Shown in pieces: positions 27,819-39,478 of a DNA stretch of 64,000 bases (position 1 is the first letter of the stretch; each line of letters opens with the position of its first letter). Origin of the DNA: Chitinophagales bacterium (lineage in GTDB: Bacteria; Bacteroidota; Bacteroidia; Chitinophagales; CAIOSU01); NCBI GenBank assembly GCA_040877935.1, contig JBBDNB010000039.1, positions 62,001 through 126,000 on the forward strand, given 5' to 3'. Made by a program: the position numbers and the translations under genes. The notes under the pieces were generated by a model that saw nothing but the letters and a program-made list of their open reading frames with translations, did not search any database and was not told where the DNA came from.

Positions 27819-28514
27819 GTGAAATTAACTAGAAATAGAAAAGCAGTTCAGGACAAAGTTGAGGCAGGTAAAGAATATCCTTTATCCGAAGCTTGTGCTT
27901 TGATCAAAGAACTCACGAAAGTAAAATTTGATGCTTCAGTGGACCTACACATTAAATTAGGTGTAGATCCCCGAAAAGCTGATCAGGCATTACGTGGTAC
28001 AGTTTCTTTACCAAATGGTACTGGAAAGGACAAAACAGTTCTTGTACTTTGCACACCAGATAAAGAAGAAGAAGCAAAAGCTGCTGGCGCTGACCATGTT
28101 GGCCTTGATGATTATGTAGAAAAGATCTCAGGCGGATGGACAGATATTGATGTTGTAATAGCATCGCCAAGTGTAATGCCTAAAATTGCCCGATTGGGAC
28201 GTGTGTTGGGACCAAGAAACCTGATGCCCAATCCTAAGTCAGGGACTGTTACCAATGATATTGGTGATGTAGTGAAAGAAGTGAAGAAAGGAAAAATTGC
28301 TTTTCGTGTTGATAAATTTGGGATCATACATGCTTCAGTAGGAAGGGTTTCTTTTTCTGCCGAACAGTTGAGGGAAAATGCTGCTGAATTATTGCAGACA
28401 TTGAGCAAAATGAAACCATCATCAGCGAAAGGAATTTATTTCAAAAGTATCTTCATGGCAAGTACAATGAGTCCTTCTGTGAAAATTGATACTAAATCTG
28501 TAAGCGGTATATAA
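27819..28514 (+). CDS. rplA: 50S ribosomal protein L1
   Basis: 231 residues starting at a GTG codon ([21 protein letters not shown]). The family core [28 protein letters not shown] lies near 124-151. L1 is the stalk protein at the E site and in many bacteria represses its own operon by binding the mRNA. Here it is placed 26 bases after rplK and one base before rplJ. Confidence 0.97.
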   Translation: MKLTRNRKAVQDKVEAGKEYPLSEACALIKELTKVKFDASVDLHIKLGVDPRKADQALRGTVSLPNGTGKDKTVLVLCTPDKEEEAKAAGADHVGLDDYVEKISGGWTDIDVVIASPSVMPKIARLGRVLGPRNLMPNPKSGTVTNDIGDVVKEVKKGKIAFRVDKFGIIHASVGRVSFSAEQLRENAAELLQTLSKMKPSSAKGIYFKSIFMASTMSPSVKIDTKSVSGI

Positions 28515-28515
28515 A

Positions 28516-29040
28516 ATGAAAAGAGAAGATAAAGCACTTGTTATTGACGAGTTGGCAAAAAAGTTTTCAGAAGCCGACAATTTTTACTTTACCGATACTT
28601 CCGGTTTGACGGTTGAGGAGATAAACAACTTGAGAAGACTTTGTTTTGGCAAAGAAATAGAGATGAAAGTAGCTAAAAACACTTTGATCAAATTTGCTTT
28701 GGAGAAATCCGATCGTACATTTGAAGGTTCAGACTCTGTTTTGAAAGGCACTACTGCACTTATGTTCAGTGCCGTTGCCAATACTCCGGCCAAAATAATC
28801 AAAGAATTCAGAAAATCATCAGAAAAGCCTTACCTGAAGGCTGCATATATCGATACAGACATCATTATTGGAGATGAGCAGCTCGAGAAGCTGGCTTCCC
28901 TCAAATCTAAGAATGAACTTATCGGTGATGTGATTGCATTGCTTCAGTCTCCTGCTAAAAATGTTATTTCTGCCCTACAGGGTAGCGGAGGACAGAAGCT
29001 CTCAGGTATTCTTAAAACACTGTCCCAAAAGGACGCATAA
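28516..29040 (+). CDS. rplJ: 50S ribosomal protein L10
   Basis: 174 residues (MKREDKALVIDELAKKFSEADNFYFTDTSGLTV). It has the N-terminal rRNA-binding domain and a C-terminal helix that binds L7/L12 dimers. It begins one base after the rplA stop codon, so translation is coupled. Confidence 0.96.
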   Translation: MKREDKALVIDELAKKFSEADNFYFTDTSGLTVEEINNLRRLCFGKEIEMKVAKNTLIKFALEKSDRTFEGSDSVLKGTTALMFSAVANTPAKIIKEFRKSSEKPYLKAAYIDTDIIIGDEQLEKLASLKSKNELIGDVIALLQSPAKNVISALQGSGGQKLSGILKTLSQKDA

Positions 29041-29068
29041 ATATTTAATCAATTAAAAAATTTGTAAA

Positions 29069-29446
29069 ATGGCTGATTTAAAAGAGTTTGCAGAACAACT
29101 TGTTAACCTTACTGTAAAAGAGGTAAACGAGCTGGCTGACATCTTAAAAGAAGAATATGGTATTGAACCTGCCGCTGCAGCAGTAGCTGTTGCCGGTGGT
29201 GGCGGTGGCGGTGAAGCCGATGCTGCTGAAGAACAAACTGAGTTTGACGTAGTTCTGACTGCTGCCGGTGGTAGTAAACTTACTGTCGTTAAACTTGTTA
29301 AAGAAATTACCGGATTGGGTCTGAAAGAAGCCAAGGAATTGGTGGACGGAGCTCCAAAACCGGTAAAAGAAGCTGCATCTAAAGACGAAGCTGAGTCTAT
29401 CAAGGCCAAGTTGGAAGAGGCAGGTGCCAGTGTTGAGTTGAAGTAA
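29069..29446 (+). CDS. rplL: 50S ribosomal protein L7/L12
   Basis: 125 residues: N-terminal dimerisation domain (about 1-35), Ala/Gly-rich hinge with a run of five glycines near 46-50, and a C-terminal domain containing [31 protein letters not shown]. It recruits translational GTPases. A long hairpin separates it from rpoB. Confidence 0.97.
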   Translation: MADLKEFAEQLVNLTVKEVNELADILKEEYGIEPAAAAVAVAGGGGGGEADAAEEQTEFDVVLTAAGGSKLTVVKLVKEITGLGLKEAKELVDGAPKPVKEAASKDEAESIKAKLEEAGASVELK

Positions 29447-29478
29447 ATTCAATTTTTACCGGTACTAAAAATAATTAT

Positions 29479-29537
29479 AAATAGGGTTAGTACGTCTGTT
29501 TGGCGACTAAGCCTATTTATCAATTATTGTTTTTTTA
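29479..29537 (+). terminator. Attenuator-like hairpin between rplL and rpoB
   Basis: AAATAGGGTTAGT at 29479-29491 pairs with ACTAAGCCTATTT at 29506-29518 (13 positions, one mismatch, 14-base loop). A T-rich tract (29528-29540) follows shortly after. rpoB starts at 29557. In E. coli an attenuator at this same place lowers rpoBC relative to rplL; the same job is inferred here. Confidence 0.6.
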
Positions 29538-29556
29538 TTTAAACTTCTTTGTTTCT

Positions 29557-32500
29557 ATGGCTCAAACGACTTACCCCGAAAGAATTAATTTCGGAAAAAT
29601 TGCTCGAATAAGTGAATATCCCGATTTATTAGACATACAGTTAAAGTCTTTTCAAGACTTTTTCCAGTTGGAAACAACCGCTGAAAACCGAGAAGATGAA
29701 GGTCTTTTTAAGGTTTTTATGGAAAATTTTCCGATTACAGATACCCGGAATATTTTCGAACTGGAATTTCTTGACTACTTTGTTGATCCTCCGCGCTACT
29801 CCATAGAAGAATGTATGGAAAGAGGGCTCACCTATAGTGTGCCTTTAAAAGCTAAGCTGCGCTTATCATGTAATGATGAGGAACACGTTGATTTTGAAAC
29901 TATTGTTCAGGATGTTTTCCTTGGAAATATTCCCTACATGTCTCCCAAAGGGACTTTTGTAGTTAATGGTGGCGAAAGAATTGTTGTTTCTCAATTGCAT
30001 CGTTCACCTGGTGTGTTCTTCGGACAAAGCTTCCACCCCAACGGCACTAAAATTTATTCTGCCCGTGTAATTCCTTTTAAAGGTGCATGGATGGAATTTG
30101 CAACAGACATCAATAATGTGATGTATGCCTATATTGATCGTAAAAAGAAGTTCCCTGTAACCACGCTTTTAAGATCAATTGGTTATGACAATGATAAAGA
30201 CATACTTGAACTCTTTGGTTTATCCGATGAAGTGAAAGTAAATAAAAAGAACATTCCAAAGATTAAAGACAGAAAGCTCGCAGCAAGAGTTCTTAAATCA
30301 TGGATTGAGGATTTTGTGGATGAAGATACCGGTGAGGTTGTGTCAATTGAAAGGAACGAAGTTATTCTTGAACGCGATACAATTCTCGATGATGAAGCTA
30401 TAGAGCAAATCCTTGAAACAGATGTTGAAACAGTAATTCTTCAGAAAGAAGAATTGAGTGCTGATTATGCAATTATTTACAACACATTGCAAAAGGATAC
30501 TTCAAATTCTGAAATTGAAGCGGTTCAGCACATTTACCGTCAGTTGCGCGGAAGCGATGCGCCTGATGATGAAACTGCAAGAGGAATTATTGAAAAATTA
30601 TTTTTCTCTGATAAAAGATATGATCTCGGTGAAGTAGGGCGCTATAAAATCAATAGAAAATTGGATATCGACATGAGTGTTGATACCAAAACACTTACTA
30701 AAGAAGATATCATTGCCATTGTAAAATATCTTGTCCAGTTGAGCAATGCAAAAGCTGAGATTGATGATATTGACCACCTTAGCAACAGACGGGTAAAAAC
30801 CGTAGGAGAACAATTGTATGGTCAGTTTGGTGTTGGTTTGGCGCGAATGGCCAGAACCATCAGAGAGCGAATGAATGTTCGTGACAATGAAGTATTTACT
30901 CCAATTGACTTGATCAATGCAAGAACACTTTCCTCTGTTATCAATTCATTTTTTGGTACCAGTCAGTTGTCTCAGTTTTTAGACCAAACAAATCCGCTTT
31001 CTGAAATTACTCATAAGAGAAGAATTTCAGCACTCGGCCCAGGTGGTTTATCTCGTGAAAGAGCTGGTTTTGAGGTGCGTGACGTTCACTATTCTCACTA
31101 CGGAAGGCTTTGTACTATTGAAACACCTGAAGGTCCAAACATTGGTTTGATCTCTACACTTTGTGTACATGCTAAGATCAACAGAATGGGCTTTATCGAA
31201 ACACCTTATAAAGAGGTGAAAGAAGGTATTGTCAATGTAACCGATCAGCCCCGCTACCTCTCTGCGGAAGAAGAAGATGACAAGCGTATTGCACAGTCAA
31301 ATGCGCCTATTGATGGTAAAGGTAATTTCCTCAACGATAGAATTAAAGCAAGACACTCCGGTGAATTTCCTATTCTTCAACCAGATGAATTGGAATATAT
31401 GGATGTGGCGCCTAATCAAATTGTAGGTGTTTCAGCATCACTCATTCCTTTTCTGGAAAATGATGATGCCAACCGTGCTTTGATGGGATCAAACATGCAG
31501 CGTCAGGCAGTTCCTCTTTTGCAGCCTCAATCTCCTATTGTTGGTACAGGTATAGAGGAAGTTGTAGCGCGCGATTCCAGGACACTAATCAATGCGGAAG
31601 GTGATGGTGTAGTTGAATATGTTGATGCTGACATAATCGTAGTAAAATACGATATGGACGAGGATGATGAATTGGTTTCTTTTAAAGGAGATTCCAAAAC
31701 ATATGAATTGACTAAATTCAAGAAAACCAATCAAAACACTTGCATCAACCTCAAACCTATCGTATCAAAAGGTGTGCGTGTCAAAAAAGGAGACATTCTT
31801 TGTGAAGGATATGCTACTGAAAAGGGCGAACTGGCACTTGGAAGAAACCTGAAAGTGGCGTTTATGCCCTGGAAAGGTTACAATTTCGAGGATGCTATTG
31901 TGGTATCCGAGAAAGTTGTTAAAGAAGATATTTTTACTTCTCTGCACATTTTGGAATATGAAATGGATGTGAGAGATACCAAACTTGGCGAAGAAGAATT
32001 GACCAATGATATTCCCAATGTGAGTGAAGAAGCCACTAAGGAATTGGATGAAAATGGTATTGTAAGAATTGGAGCACACATTAAGGATGGAGATATCCTT
32101 ATTGGAAAAATCACACCTAAAGGTGAATCTGATCCTACTCCTGAAGAAAAATTGTTGCGTGCTATTTTCGGTGACAAAGCCGGAGATGTGAAAGATGCTT
32201 CAATGAAAGCACCACCATCAACTAAAGGTGTGGTAATCGACACCAAACTTTTCGCAAGGGCGCGCAAGGATAAATCTTCTAAAACAAAGGAAAAACCTTT
32301 GCTCGAGCGTATTGAGGATGAGCACAATAAGAATGTAAAAGAGATTACAAATCTTTTGATTCAGAAACTCTACAAGCTGCTGAATGGTAAAACTTCTGCC
32401 GGTGTTATTAATATCTTTAAAGAAGATGTAATAGCAAAAGGCGTGAAATTTACACAGAAAGTTCTTGCAGATGTAGATTTCGAAAATGTAGATTACAACA

Positions 32501-33363
32501 ATTGGACTAAGGACGATAAAATGAACGGCCTTATCAAAACCATGTTGCACAACTACAAACTAAGAACCAATGAAGAGCTCGGACGCTACAAGCGCGAGAA
32601 ATTCAACATCTCTGTAGGTGATGAATTGCCAAACGGTGTATTGCAAATGGCTAAAGTTTATTTGGCTAAAAAGAGAAAACTCAAAGTTGGTGATAAACTT
32701 GCCGGACGTCACGGTAACAAAGGTATTGTTGCTAAAATTGTGCGCGAAGAAGACATGCCATTCTTAGAAGATGGTACTCCTGTAGATATTGTATTGAATC
32801 CACTGGGTGTACCTTCAAGGATGAACCTTGGACAGGTTTATGAAACCGTACTTGGTTGGGCAGGAGAGAAAACAGGTGTAAAATATGCCACTCCAATCTT
32901 TGACGGAGCTTCTTATGAAGAAATTGACGAGAAAGTAGATGAAGCAGGATTGCCGCGTTTAGGACAAACCTATCTTTATGATGGCGAGACAGGAGATCGA
33001 TTCCACCAGAAAGCTACAGTTGGAGTGATTTATATGCTCAAACTGGCCCACATGATCGAAGACAAAATGCACGCCCGTTCCATCGGTCCGTACTCACTCA
33101 TTACACAGCAACCCCTTGGTGGTAAAGCACAGTTTGGTGGTCAGCGACTTGGTGAAATGGAGGTATGGGCACTTGAAGCATATGGTGCTGCCAATATCTT
33201 GCAGGAATTGCTTACAATTAAATCAGATGATATACAAGGCAGGGCAAAAGCCTATGAAGCCATTGTAAAAGGCGATAATCTGCCAGACGCTTCTTTACCC
33301 GAATCTTTTAATGTGTTGTTACACGAATTAAGAGGACTGGGTCTTGAATTGAGTTTTGAATAG
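29557..33363 (+). CDS. rpoB: DNA-directed RNA polymerase subunit beta
   Basis: 1268 residues from ATG 29557 ([28 protein letters not shown]). An in-frame TTG farther upstream lies in the hairpin leader and was rejected. Landmarks include the rifampicin-pocket segment [33 protein letters not shown] (near 485-517), [12 protein letters not shown] near 773, and the C-terminal [40 protein letters not shown] region. The catalytic beta subunit is followed by rpoC after 32 bases. The rifampicin pocket reads as the ordinary sensitive form. Confidence 0.98.
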   Translation: MAQTTYPERINFGKIARISEYPDLLDIQLKSFQDFFQLETTAENREDEGLFKVFMENFPITDTRNIFELEFLDYFVDPPRYSIEECMERGLTYSVPLKAKLRLSCNDEEHVDFETIVQDVFLGNIPYMSPKGTFVVNGGERIVVSQLHRSPGVFFGQSFHPNGTKIYSARVIPFKGAWMEFATDINNVMYAYIDRKKKFPVTTLLRSIGYDNDKDILELFGLSDEVKVNKKNIPKIKDRKLAARVLKSWIEDFVDEDTGEVVSIERNEVILERDTILDDEAIEQILETDVETVILQKEELSADYAIIYNTLQKDTSNSEIEAVQHIYRQLRGSDAPDDETARGIIEKLFFSDKRYDLGEVGRYKINRKLDIDMSVDTKTLTKEDIIAIVKYLVQLSNAKAEIDDIDHLSNRRVKTVGEQLYGQFGVGLARMARTIRERMNVRDNEVFTPIDLINARTLSSVINSFFGTSQLSQFLDQTNPLSEITHKRRISALGPGGLSRERAGFEVRDVHYSHYGRLCTIETPEGPNIGLISTLCVHAKINRMGFIETPYKEVKEGIVNVTDQPRYLSAEEEDDKRIAQSNAPIDGKGNFLNDRIKARHSGEFPILQPDELEYMDVAPNQIVGVSASLIPFLENDDANRALMGSNMQRQAVPLLQPQSPIVGTGIEEVVARDSRTLINAEGDGVVEYVDADIIVVKYDMDEDDELVSFKGDSKTYELTKFKKTNQNTCINLKPIVSKGVRVKKGDILCEGYATEKGELALGRNLKVAFMPWKGYNFEDAIVVSEKVVKEDIFTSLHILEYEMDVRDTKLGEEELTNDIPNVSEEATKELDENGIVRIGAHIKDGDILIGKITPKGESDPTPEEKLLRAIFGDKAGDVKDASMKAPPSTKGVVIDTKLFARARKDKSSKTKEKPLLERIEDEHNKNVKEITNLLIQKLYKLLNGKTSAGVINIFKEDVIAKGVKFTQKVLADVDFENVDYNNWTKDDKMNGLIKTMLHNYKLRTNEELGRYKREKFNISVGDELPNGVLQMAKVYLAKKRKLKVGDKLAGRHGNKGIVAKIVREEDMPFLEDGTPVDIVLNPLGVPSRMNLGQVYETVLGWAGEKTGVKYATPIFDGASYEEIDEKVDEAGLPRLGQTYLYDGETGDRFHQKATVGVIYMLKLAHMIEDKMHARSIGPYSLITQQPLGGKAQFGGQRLGEMEVWALEAYGAANILQELLTIKSDDIQGRAKAYEAIVKGDNLPDASLPESFNVLLHELRGLGLELSFE

Positions 33364-33382
33364 TTTCTATTAAAGTAAAATC

Positions 33383-33389
33383 AGGAGGA
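33383..33389 (+). promoter_or_regulatory. Strong Shine-Dalgarno site of rpoC
   Basis: AGGAGG lies seven bases before the rpoC ATG. Such canonical sites are unusual in Bacteroidota, where most genes lack one, as do most genes in this window. Confidence 0.6.
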
Positions 33390-33395
33390 ATTCCA

Positions 33396-36300
33396 ATGCC
33401 TATAAAAAAGGATAATAAAACAAGTTTCGACTTTACCAAATTGACGATCAGCCTGGCCTCCCCGGATGCCATTCTCGAAAGGTCATATGGGGAAGTCTTA
33501 AAACCTGAAACCATTAATTACAGAACCTACAAGCCCGAAAGAGACGGCTTGTTCTGTGAGCGAATTTTTGGGCCTGTTAAAGATTTTGAATGTTATTGTG
33601 GTAAATACAAGCGCATCCGTTATAAAGGAATCGTTTGTGATCGCTGTGGTGTAGAAGTAACTGAAAAGAAAGTGCGAAGAGAGCGCATGGGCCATATTAA
33701 ATTGGTAGTTCCTGTTGTGCACATTTGGTACTTTAAATCATTGCCAAATAAAATTGGTTATTTGCTGGGGCTTTCTTCTAAAAAGCTGGAGTCTATAGTT
33801 TACTACGAACGATATGTTATCGTTCAGGCTGGTGAAGCTGGGCAGATGGAAGATGCAAAAGGAAATCCTTTTGAATACCTTTCACTGATAACTGAAGAAG
33901 AATACCTGGACATCCTTGAAAAATTACCCAAGGAAAACCAGATGCTGCCCAATGATGATCCCAATAAGTTCATCGCAGCTATGGGAGCAGAGGCTATCAA
34001 AGAGCTTTTGTCTCGTCTGCAATTAGATGATCTCTCTTATCAATTAAGGCATCAGGCAGCCAATGAGACTTCTCAGCAAAGAAAAGCAGAGGCACTCAAA
34101 AGGTTGATTGTAGTTGAAGCTTTCAGAGATGCAAACAATAGAATGGAAAATCGTCCCGAGTGGATGATCATGCAATACTTACCTGTTATTCCACCTGAAT
34201 TAAGGCCTTTGGTGCCGTTGGATGGTGGACGTTTTGCAAGTTCCGACCTGAATGACCTCTACAGAAGAGTAATTATCAGGAACAACCGTCTGAAAAGATT
34301 GATGGAGATCAAAGCGCCTGAAGTTATCCTCAGAAATGAGAAAAGAATGCTTCAGGAAGCAGTTGATTCTTTGTTTGACAACTCAAGGAAATCCAATGCT
34401 GTAAAAGCTGAAGGAGGAAGAGCTCTGAAATCATTAAGCGATGTGCTCAAAGGTAAACAAGGGCGTTTCCGTCAGAATTTGCTGGGTAAAAGGGTTGACT
34501 ATTCCGGTCGTTCGGTAATTGTAGTAGGGCCAGATTTAAAATTGAGCGAATGTGGTATTCCAAAGGATATGGCTGCTGAGCTTTTCAAGCCTTTTGTTAT
34601 TCGCAAGCTGATTGAAAGAGGCATAGTGAAAACTGTAAAATCAGCTAAAAAACTGGTTGACAGAAAAGAACCTGTGATTTGGGATATTCTTGAAAATATT
34701 TTGAAGGGACATCCTGTAATGCTCAATCGTGCTCCAACGCTGCACAGATTGAGTTTTCAGGCATTCCAGCCTAAATTAATTGAAGGAAAAGCCATACAAC
34801 TGCACCCGCTTGCCTGTACTGCATTCAACGCGGATTTTGACGGTGACCAAATGGCTGTTCACGTTCCTTTGAGTAATGCGGCAATTCTTGAAGCTCAAAT
34901 GCTGATGCTTTCTTCACACAATGTGCTGAATCCTCAGAATGGTTCGCCAATTACGCTGCCATCTCAGGATATGGTTTTGGGTCTGTACTACATGACCAAA
35001 GAAAGAAAAAGCACTAAGGAAGTCCCAATTCGCGGTGAAGGAATGACTTTCTATTCTCCAGAAGAAGTCATCATTGCCTATAATGAAAATAAGATTGACC
35101 TGCATGCTGTCATCAAAGTACGTGTTACTTTAAGAGATGAAGACGGCAATTACGAGGAAAAAATCGTTGAAACAACTACCGGAAGGGTTATTTTCAATGA
35201 AGTAGTACCTAATGAAGCTGGTTTTATAAATGTTTTATTGAAAAAGAAAACACTCGGACAGGTAATCAGTTATGTGATTAAGCAAACTGATATTCCACGG
35301 ACTACAGAATTCTTAGATGCTATTAAGTATTTAGGTTTCCATTGGTCGTACAAAGGTGGACTGTCATTTAACCTGGGAGACTTGTTAATTCCCGATGATA
35401 AAGTAGATATGCTTGCTGAAGCCCAGGCTGAAGTGGATGGTGTATGGGAAAACTACAACATGGGTCTGATCACCAACAATGAGCGTTACAACCAGGTAGT
35501 GGATATTTGGACACGTATGAATACGCGTTTGACTAAAACTTTGATGACCAATCTTGAAAATGATCGTCAGGGATTCAACTCAGTGTATATGATGCTTGAT
35601 TCAGGAGCAAGGGGCTCGCAAGAGCAGATTCGCCAGTTATCAGGTATTCGTGGTTTGATGGCTAAGCCTAGAAAATCAGGTGGATCCAATACTGGTGGAG
35701 AAATTATTGAAAACCCGATTCTTTCAAATTTGAAAGAAGGGCTATCAGTATTGGAATATTTTATCTCTACACACGGTGCGCGTAAAGGTCTTGCGGATAC
35801 AGCTCTTAAAACAGCAGATGCCGGTTATTTGACCAGAAGATTGGTAGATGTTGCCCAGGATGTTGTTATTCTTGAAGAAGACTGTGGCACCTTGAGAGGA
35901 ATTGAAGTAACGGCCCTCAAAGAAAACGAAGATATTGTAGAATCACTCTTCGATAGAATTGTCGGACGTGTAAGTCTGCATGATATATATGATCCGATAA
36001 GTGATGAACTTTATGCAAAAGCCGGTGATGAGATTACTGAAGCTATTGCAAATAAGATTGAAAAATCACCTATCGAAATGGTGGAAATCCGCTCTGTATT
36101 AACTTGCGAAACCAAACGCGGTGTTTGTGTGAAATGCTACGGTAGAAATCTTACCAATAACAGGATTGCCAAAACCGGAGACTCGGTAGGTATTATAGCT
36201 GCTCAGTCTATTGGTGAGCCGGGTACACAGTTAACACTTAGAACTTTCCACGCTGGTGGTACTGCATCTAATATTGCAGCTGAATCTGAACTGCGCGCTA

Positions 36301-37751
36301 AATTTGACGGTGAAATTGAATTAGAAGGTGTAAGAACTGTAAACTCTGTCAATAAACAAGGCGAAAAAGAGCAGAAAGTAATTGGAAGAACTGGAGAATT
36401 GAGATTGAATGAACCTAAGAAAAAGGTGAGTTTAATGATCAACAATATACCATATGGCTCTATTCTTCATGTTAAAGATGGGCAAAAGGTCAAGAAAGAT
36501 GATTTGCTTTGTTCATGGGATGCTTATAATGCTGTTATTATTTCTGAGCATGAAGGTAAAGTAGAATACCTCAATCTTATTGATGGTGTTACCTTTAGGG
36601 AAGAAGCTGATGAGCAGACCGGCCACAAAGAAAAAGTTGTGGTAGAAACCCGCGATAAGAAAAAGATACCTACTATTAATATTACTGGTAAAAAAGGTGA
36701 AGTGCTGAAGGAATATAACCTGCCTGTAGGTTCTCACATTACAGTAGATGAAGGTGAGAAAGTTAAAGTAGGCCATATCCTTGTGAAAATTCCGAGATCA
36801 TCAGGAAAAGTAAGGGATATTACCGGAGGTCTTCCACGAGTAACTGAACTGGTAGAAGCAAGAAACCCATCTAATCCTGCGGTAGTTACAGCTATTGATG
36901 GAGTGGTGAGTTTCGGTGGCATTAAAAGGGGTAATCGTGAAATTTTGGTAGAGTCCAAAGATGGAGTCAAAAAGAAATACATGGTTCCTTTGACCAAGCA
37001 TATTTTGGTTCAGGAAAATGACTTTGTAAAAGCTGGAATGCAGCTTTCGGAAGGAGCAATTACACCTACAGATATACTGGCAATTAAAGGCCCTTGGGCT
37101 GTTCAGGAATATATTGTGAATGAGATACAGGAAGTTTATCGCTTGCAGGGAGTGAAAATCAATGACAAACACATCGAAGTGATTGTTCGTCAGATGATGC
37201 GTAAAGTGAGAATTCTTGATGCTGGGGATACACGCTTTTTGGAAAAAGATGCTGTTGATAAATTTGAATTTATCGAAGAAAACGATCAGATATTTGATAA
37301 GAAAGTAATCGAAGATTCTGGAGATTCAGCCAATCTAAAAGTAGGACAGATTGTTACCCTGCGTCAAATCAGAGAAGAAAACTCTTATCTGAAGCGCAAT
37401 GACAAAAAAGCAGTTGCTTATCGCGATGCGATTGCAGCTACTTCTGAACCAGTACTTCAGGGTATTACCAGGTCTTCTTTAAGTACTGAAAGCTGGATAT
37501 CAGCTGCATCGTTCCAGGAAACAACCAAGGTGTTGAGCACTGCTTCAATTGCGGCTAAAGACGATTACCTTAAAGGTCTGAAAGAAAACGTTATTGTTGG
37601 ACACAAAATACCGGCAGGTACAGGTACTCGTGTTTGGAAAGATGTGATTGTCGGATCTAAAGCGGAGTATGAAAAACTGCTTGCCGCTAAGAAAGAAAGA
37701 GAAGCTGCAAAAGCTGAGCGTGAATTAGAAGAAGGCGGTGATAAAGCCTAA
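33396..37751 (+). CDS. rpoC: DNA-directed RNA polymerase subunit beta'
   Basis: 1451 residues. The N-terminal zinc site is [20 protein letters not shown] (about 65-84). The catalytic Mg loop [12 protein letters not shown] is near 479. A second zinc site includes [13 protein letters not shown] near 905. A beta-barrel insertion of the Bacteroidota type lies in the C-terminal third. The last 25 residues are Lys/Glu/Ala-rich. A clear terminator follows 20 bases after the stop. Confidence 0.98.
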   Translation: MPIKKDNKTSFDFTKLTISLASPDAILERSYGEVLKPETINYRTYKPERDGLFCERIFGPVKDFECYCGKYKRIRYKGIVCDRCGVEVTEKKVRRERMGHIKLVVPVVHIWYFKSLPNKIGYLLGLSSKKLESIVYYERYVIVQAGEAGQMEDAKGNPFEYLSLITEEEYLDILEKLPKENQMLPNDDPNKFIAAMGAEAIKELLSRLQLDDLSYQLRHQAANETSQQRKAEALKRLIVVEAFRDANNRMENRPEWMIMQYLPVIPPELRPLVPLDGGRFASSDLNDLYRRVIIRNNRLKRLMEIKAPEVILRNEKRMLQEAVDSLFDNSRKSNAVKAEGGRALKSLSDVLKGKQGRFRQNLLGKRVDYSGRSVIVVGPDLKLSECGIPKDMAAELFKPFVIRKLIERGIVKTVKSAKKLVDRKEPVIWDILENILKGHPVMLNRAPTLHRLSFQAFQPKLIEGKAIQLHPLACTAFNADFDGDQMAVHVPLSNAAILEAQMLMLSSHNVLNPQNGSPITLPSQDMVLGLYYMTKERKSTKEVPIRGEGMTFYSPEEVIIAYNENKIDLHAVIKVRVTLRDEDGNYEEKIVETTTGRVIFNEVVPNEAGFINVLLKKKTLGQVISYVIKQTDIPRTTEFLDAIKYLGFHWSYKGGLSFNLGDLLIPDDKVDMLAEAQAEVDGVWENYNMGLITNNERYNQVVDIWTRMNTRLTKTLMTNLENDRQGFNSVYMMLDSGARGSQEQIRQLSGIRGLMAKPRKSGGSNTGGEIIENPILSNLKEGLSVLEYFISTHGARKGLADTALKTADAGYLTRRLVDVAQDVVILEEDCGTLRGIEVTALKENEDIVESLFDRIVGRVSLHDIYDPISDELYAKAGDEITEAIANKIEKSPIEMVEIRSVLTCETKRGVCVKCYGRNLTNNRIAKTGDSVGIIAAQSIGEPGTQLTLRTFHAGGTASNIAAESELRAKFDGEIELEGVRTVNSVNKQGEKEQKVIGRTGELRLNEPKKKVSLMINNIPYGSILHVKDGQKVKKDDLLCSWDAYNAVIISEHEGKVEYLNLIDGVTFREEADEQTGHKEKVVVETRDKKKIPTINITGKKGEVLKEYNLPVGSHITVDEGEKVKVGHILVKIPRSSGKVRDITGGLPRVTELVEARNPSNPAVVTAIDGVVSFGGIKRGNREILVESKDGVKKKYMVPLTKHILVQENDFVKAGMQLSEGAITPTDILAIKGPWAVQEYIVNEIQEVYRLQGVKINDKHIEVIVRQMMRKVRILDAGDTRFLEKDAVDKFEFIEENDQIFDKKVIEDSGDSANLKVGQIVTLRQIREENSYLKRNDKKAVAYRDAIAATSEPVLQGITRSSLSTESWISAASFQETTKVLSTASIAAKDDYLKGLKENVIVGHKIPAGTGTRVWKDVIVGSKAEYEKLLAAKKEREAAKAERELEEGGDKA

Positions 37752-37770
37752 ATTTTAAATAATTAAATTG

Positions 37771-37797
37771 AAAGGTCGGTTAATACCGGCCTTTTTT
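37771..37797 (+). terminator. Intrinsic terminator of the rpoBC operon
   Basis: AAAGGTCGGT-TAAT-ACCGGCCTTT stem (ten pairs, one G-T), running into a six-T tract. A textbook rho-independent terminator. Confidence 0.85.
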
Positions 37798-37810
37798 GTA
37801 AATTGAACTT

Positions 37811-38146
37811 ATGGCAGATAAAAAAGATCAAAACCAGAAAGCTAATAATCAGAATCAACTGAATATTGAATTAAACGAAGAAATGGCAGAAGGCATTTAT
37901 GCCAACCTGGCCATTATCACGCATTCCAATGCAGAGTTTGTGATGGATTATGTACGCGTAATGCCCGGAGTTCCCAAGGCTAAAGTCAAATCCAGGATTA
38001 TCATGACTCCACAACATGCAAAGCGATTGATGAAAGCTCTTAAAGAAAATGTCGCCAAGTTTGAAGCCACGCATGGAGAGATAAAGGACACAGAACAGGT
38101 GCAGGGTATTCCTATGAATTTTGGTGGCCCACCTGCTCAGGCTTGA
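37811..38146 (+). CDS. DUF3467 protein
   Basis: 111 residues with a polar Gln/Asn/Lys start and the DUF3467 core (AEGIYANLAIITHSNAEFVMDYVRVMPGVPKAKVKSRIIMTPQHAKRLMKAL). A gene of this family right after rpoC is common in Bacteroidota; its function is unknown. It starts 14 bases after the rpoC terminator, so any read-through would also express it. Confidence 0.85.
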   Translation: MADKKDQNQKANNQNQLNIELNEEMAEGIYANLAIITHSNAEFVMDYVRVMPGVPKAKVKSRIIMTPQHAKRLMKALKENVAKFEATHGEIKDTEQVQGIPMNFGGPPAQA

Positions 38147-38251
38147 TTTTCCTTATCTATAATTTGCTTTGATAGGTCTTAGTTATTTATCCTCTTTTTT
38201 GATAAAGAAGAACAAATAATCTTTATATTCATTCCGAACAAACAATCGGTT

Positions 38252-39478
38252 ATGAAAAAATTGTTTTTTATTATTGCTGCAATTGTGCTTCTGTCCGCTC
38301 AGCTACAGGCACAAACGGCTGAAGCTTATTACTCTCAAGGCTACAGTTATTCAGCTAAAGGAGATAAGCAAGCAGCTGTTGACAGCTATACCAAGGCCAT
38401 TCAAATTAATGGTAATTATAAAAAAGCATATGCTGAAAGAGGTATTCTCTACAGCAGCATGGGAGAAAAGGATAAAGCTTTGGATGATTTTTCAAAAGCA
38501 CTTAACATAGATCCTTCTTATGACTACGCCAGGCGCAATCGTGCAGCCATTTATATGGAAAGGGAAAAATTTGAAGCTGCAGTAAAAGATTATGATCAAT
38601 TGATACAACAAGACCCTCAGTTTTCATTTTATTACGATTTGCGGGGCGTGGCCAATTATAAAATAAACAGGAAGGAAGCAGCGTTGGCTGATTTTACCAA
38701 AGCTCTGGAAATCAGCCCCGACAATGAAGAGGTACAGGTAAAGCGCGCAAAACTTTTGCTGGAACTTGGAAAAGATGAAGAGGCCTATGAAATGCTTGCT
38801 AAAACGAATTACTCCAAAGAAAAACTTTCCAATGAAGCCAAATTACAACTTGGTCGCAGCAGCCGGAAAACAGGTGAATATGAAAGGGCAGTTTCCTACC
38901 TTGAAGATTTGGCAAAAAACAATTTCAAACCCGAGTACGTCAATCTTGAACTGGGTTTATGCTACCTGCACCTAAAACAATTTGAAAAAGCAATTCGGGC
39001 ACTTGACAATTGCCTGGCACACAATCCCAACAATGAGATTGCATTTATCAATAAAGCCAGTGCTGAATCGCAAAGCGGCAATTATGCAAAAGCAGCCGAT
39101 ACTTATACCACAATCCTTGATAAATTTGACAATAACCACTATCGAGCGCTGAATGGCAGGGCAATAGCCTATTATGCCATGGGTGAAGCAGAAATGGCTT
39201 GCTCAGACTGGGAAAAAGCAGCAGAATCTGGCGATCAAAATGCAAAAGACAACCTGGAAGAATACTGCTCAGAAGAGGCACTGCAAGCGGTAAAGCAGCA
39301 AGCAGTTACAAATGAAAAGGATACAATTGCCCCTGAGCAAGTAGAAGAAATTGAGCAGGAAGAAATAGAAGATTTGCCAGAAGAAGATGTTCAAGAGACA
39401 GAAATGGAAGAAGCGGAGGATGAGCAACCCAAAAAGGAAAAAAAGAAGAAATCTAAGAAGGAGAAGTTAGATGACTAA
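38252..39478 (+). CDS. Secreted TPR-repeat protein
   Basis: 408 residues: signal peptide (FFIIAAIVLLSAQLQAQ, cleavage near 21), then about nine tetratricopeptide repeats between 25 and 330, for example AVDSYTKAIQINGNYKKAYAE and ALDDFSKALNIDPSYDYARR. The C-terminal 75 residues are strongly acidic and then lysine-rich. TPR proteins are protein-protein scaffolds; no enzyme domain is present. Its stop codon overlaps the ATG of the following RHS-like fragment by eight bases. Confidence 0.88.
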   Translation: MKKLFFIIAAIVLLSAQLQAQTAEAYYSQGYSYSAKGDKQAAVDSYTKAIQINGNYKKAYAERGILYSSMGEKDKALDDFSKALNIDPSYDYARRNRAAIYMEREKFEAAVKDYDQLIQQDPQFSFYYDLRGVANYKINRKEAALADFTKALEISPDNEEVQVKRAKLLLELGKDEEAYEMLAKTNYSKEKLSNEAKLQLGRSSRKTGEYERAVSYLEDLAKNNFKPEYVNLELGLCYLHLKQFEKAIRALDNCLAHNPNNEIAFINKASAESQSGNYAKAADTYTTILDKFDNNHYRALNGRAIAYYAMGEAEMACSDWEKAAESGDQNAKDNLEEYCSEEALQAVKQQAVTNEKDTIAPEQVEEIEQEEIEDLPEEDVQETEMEEAEDEQPKKEKKKKSKKEKLDD

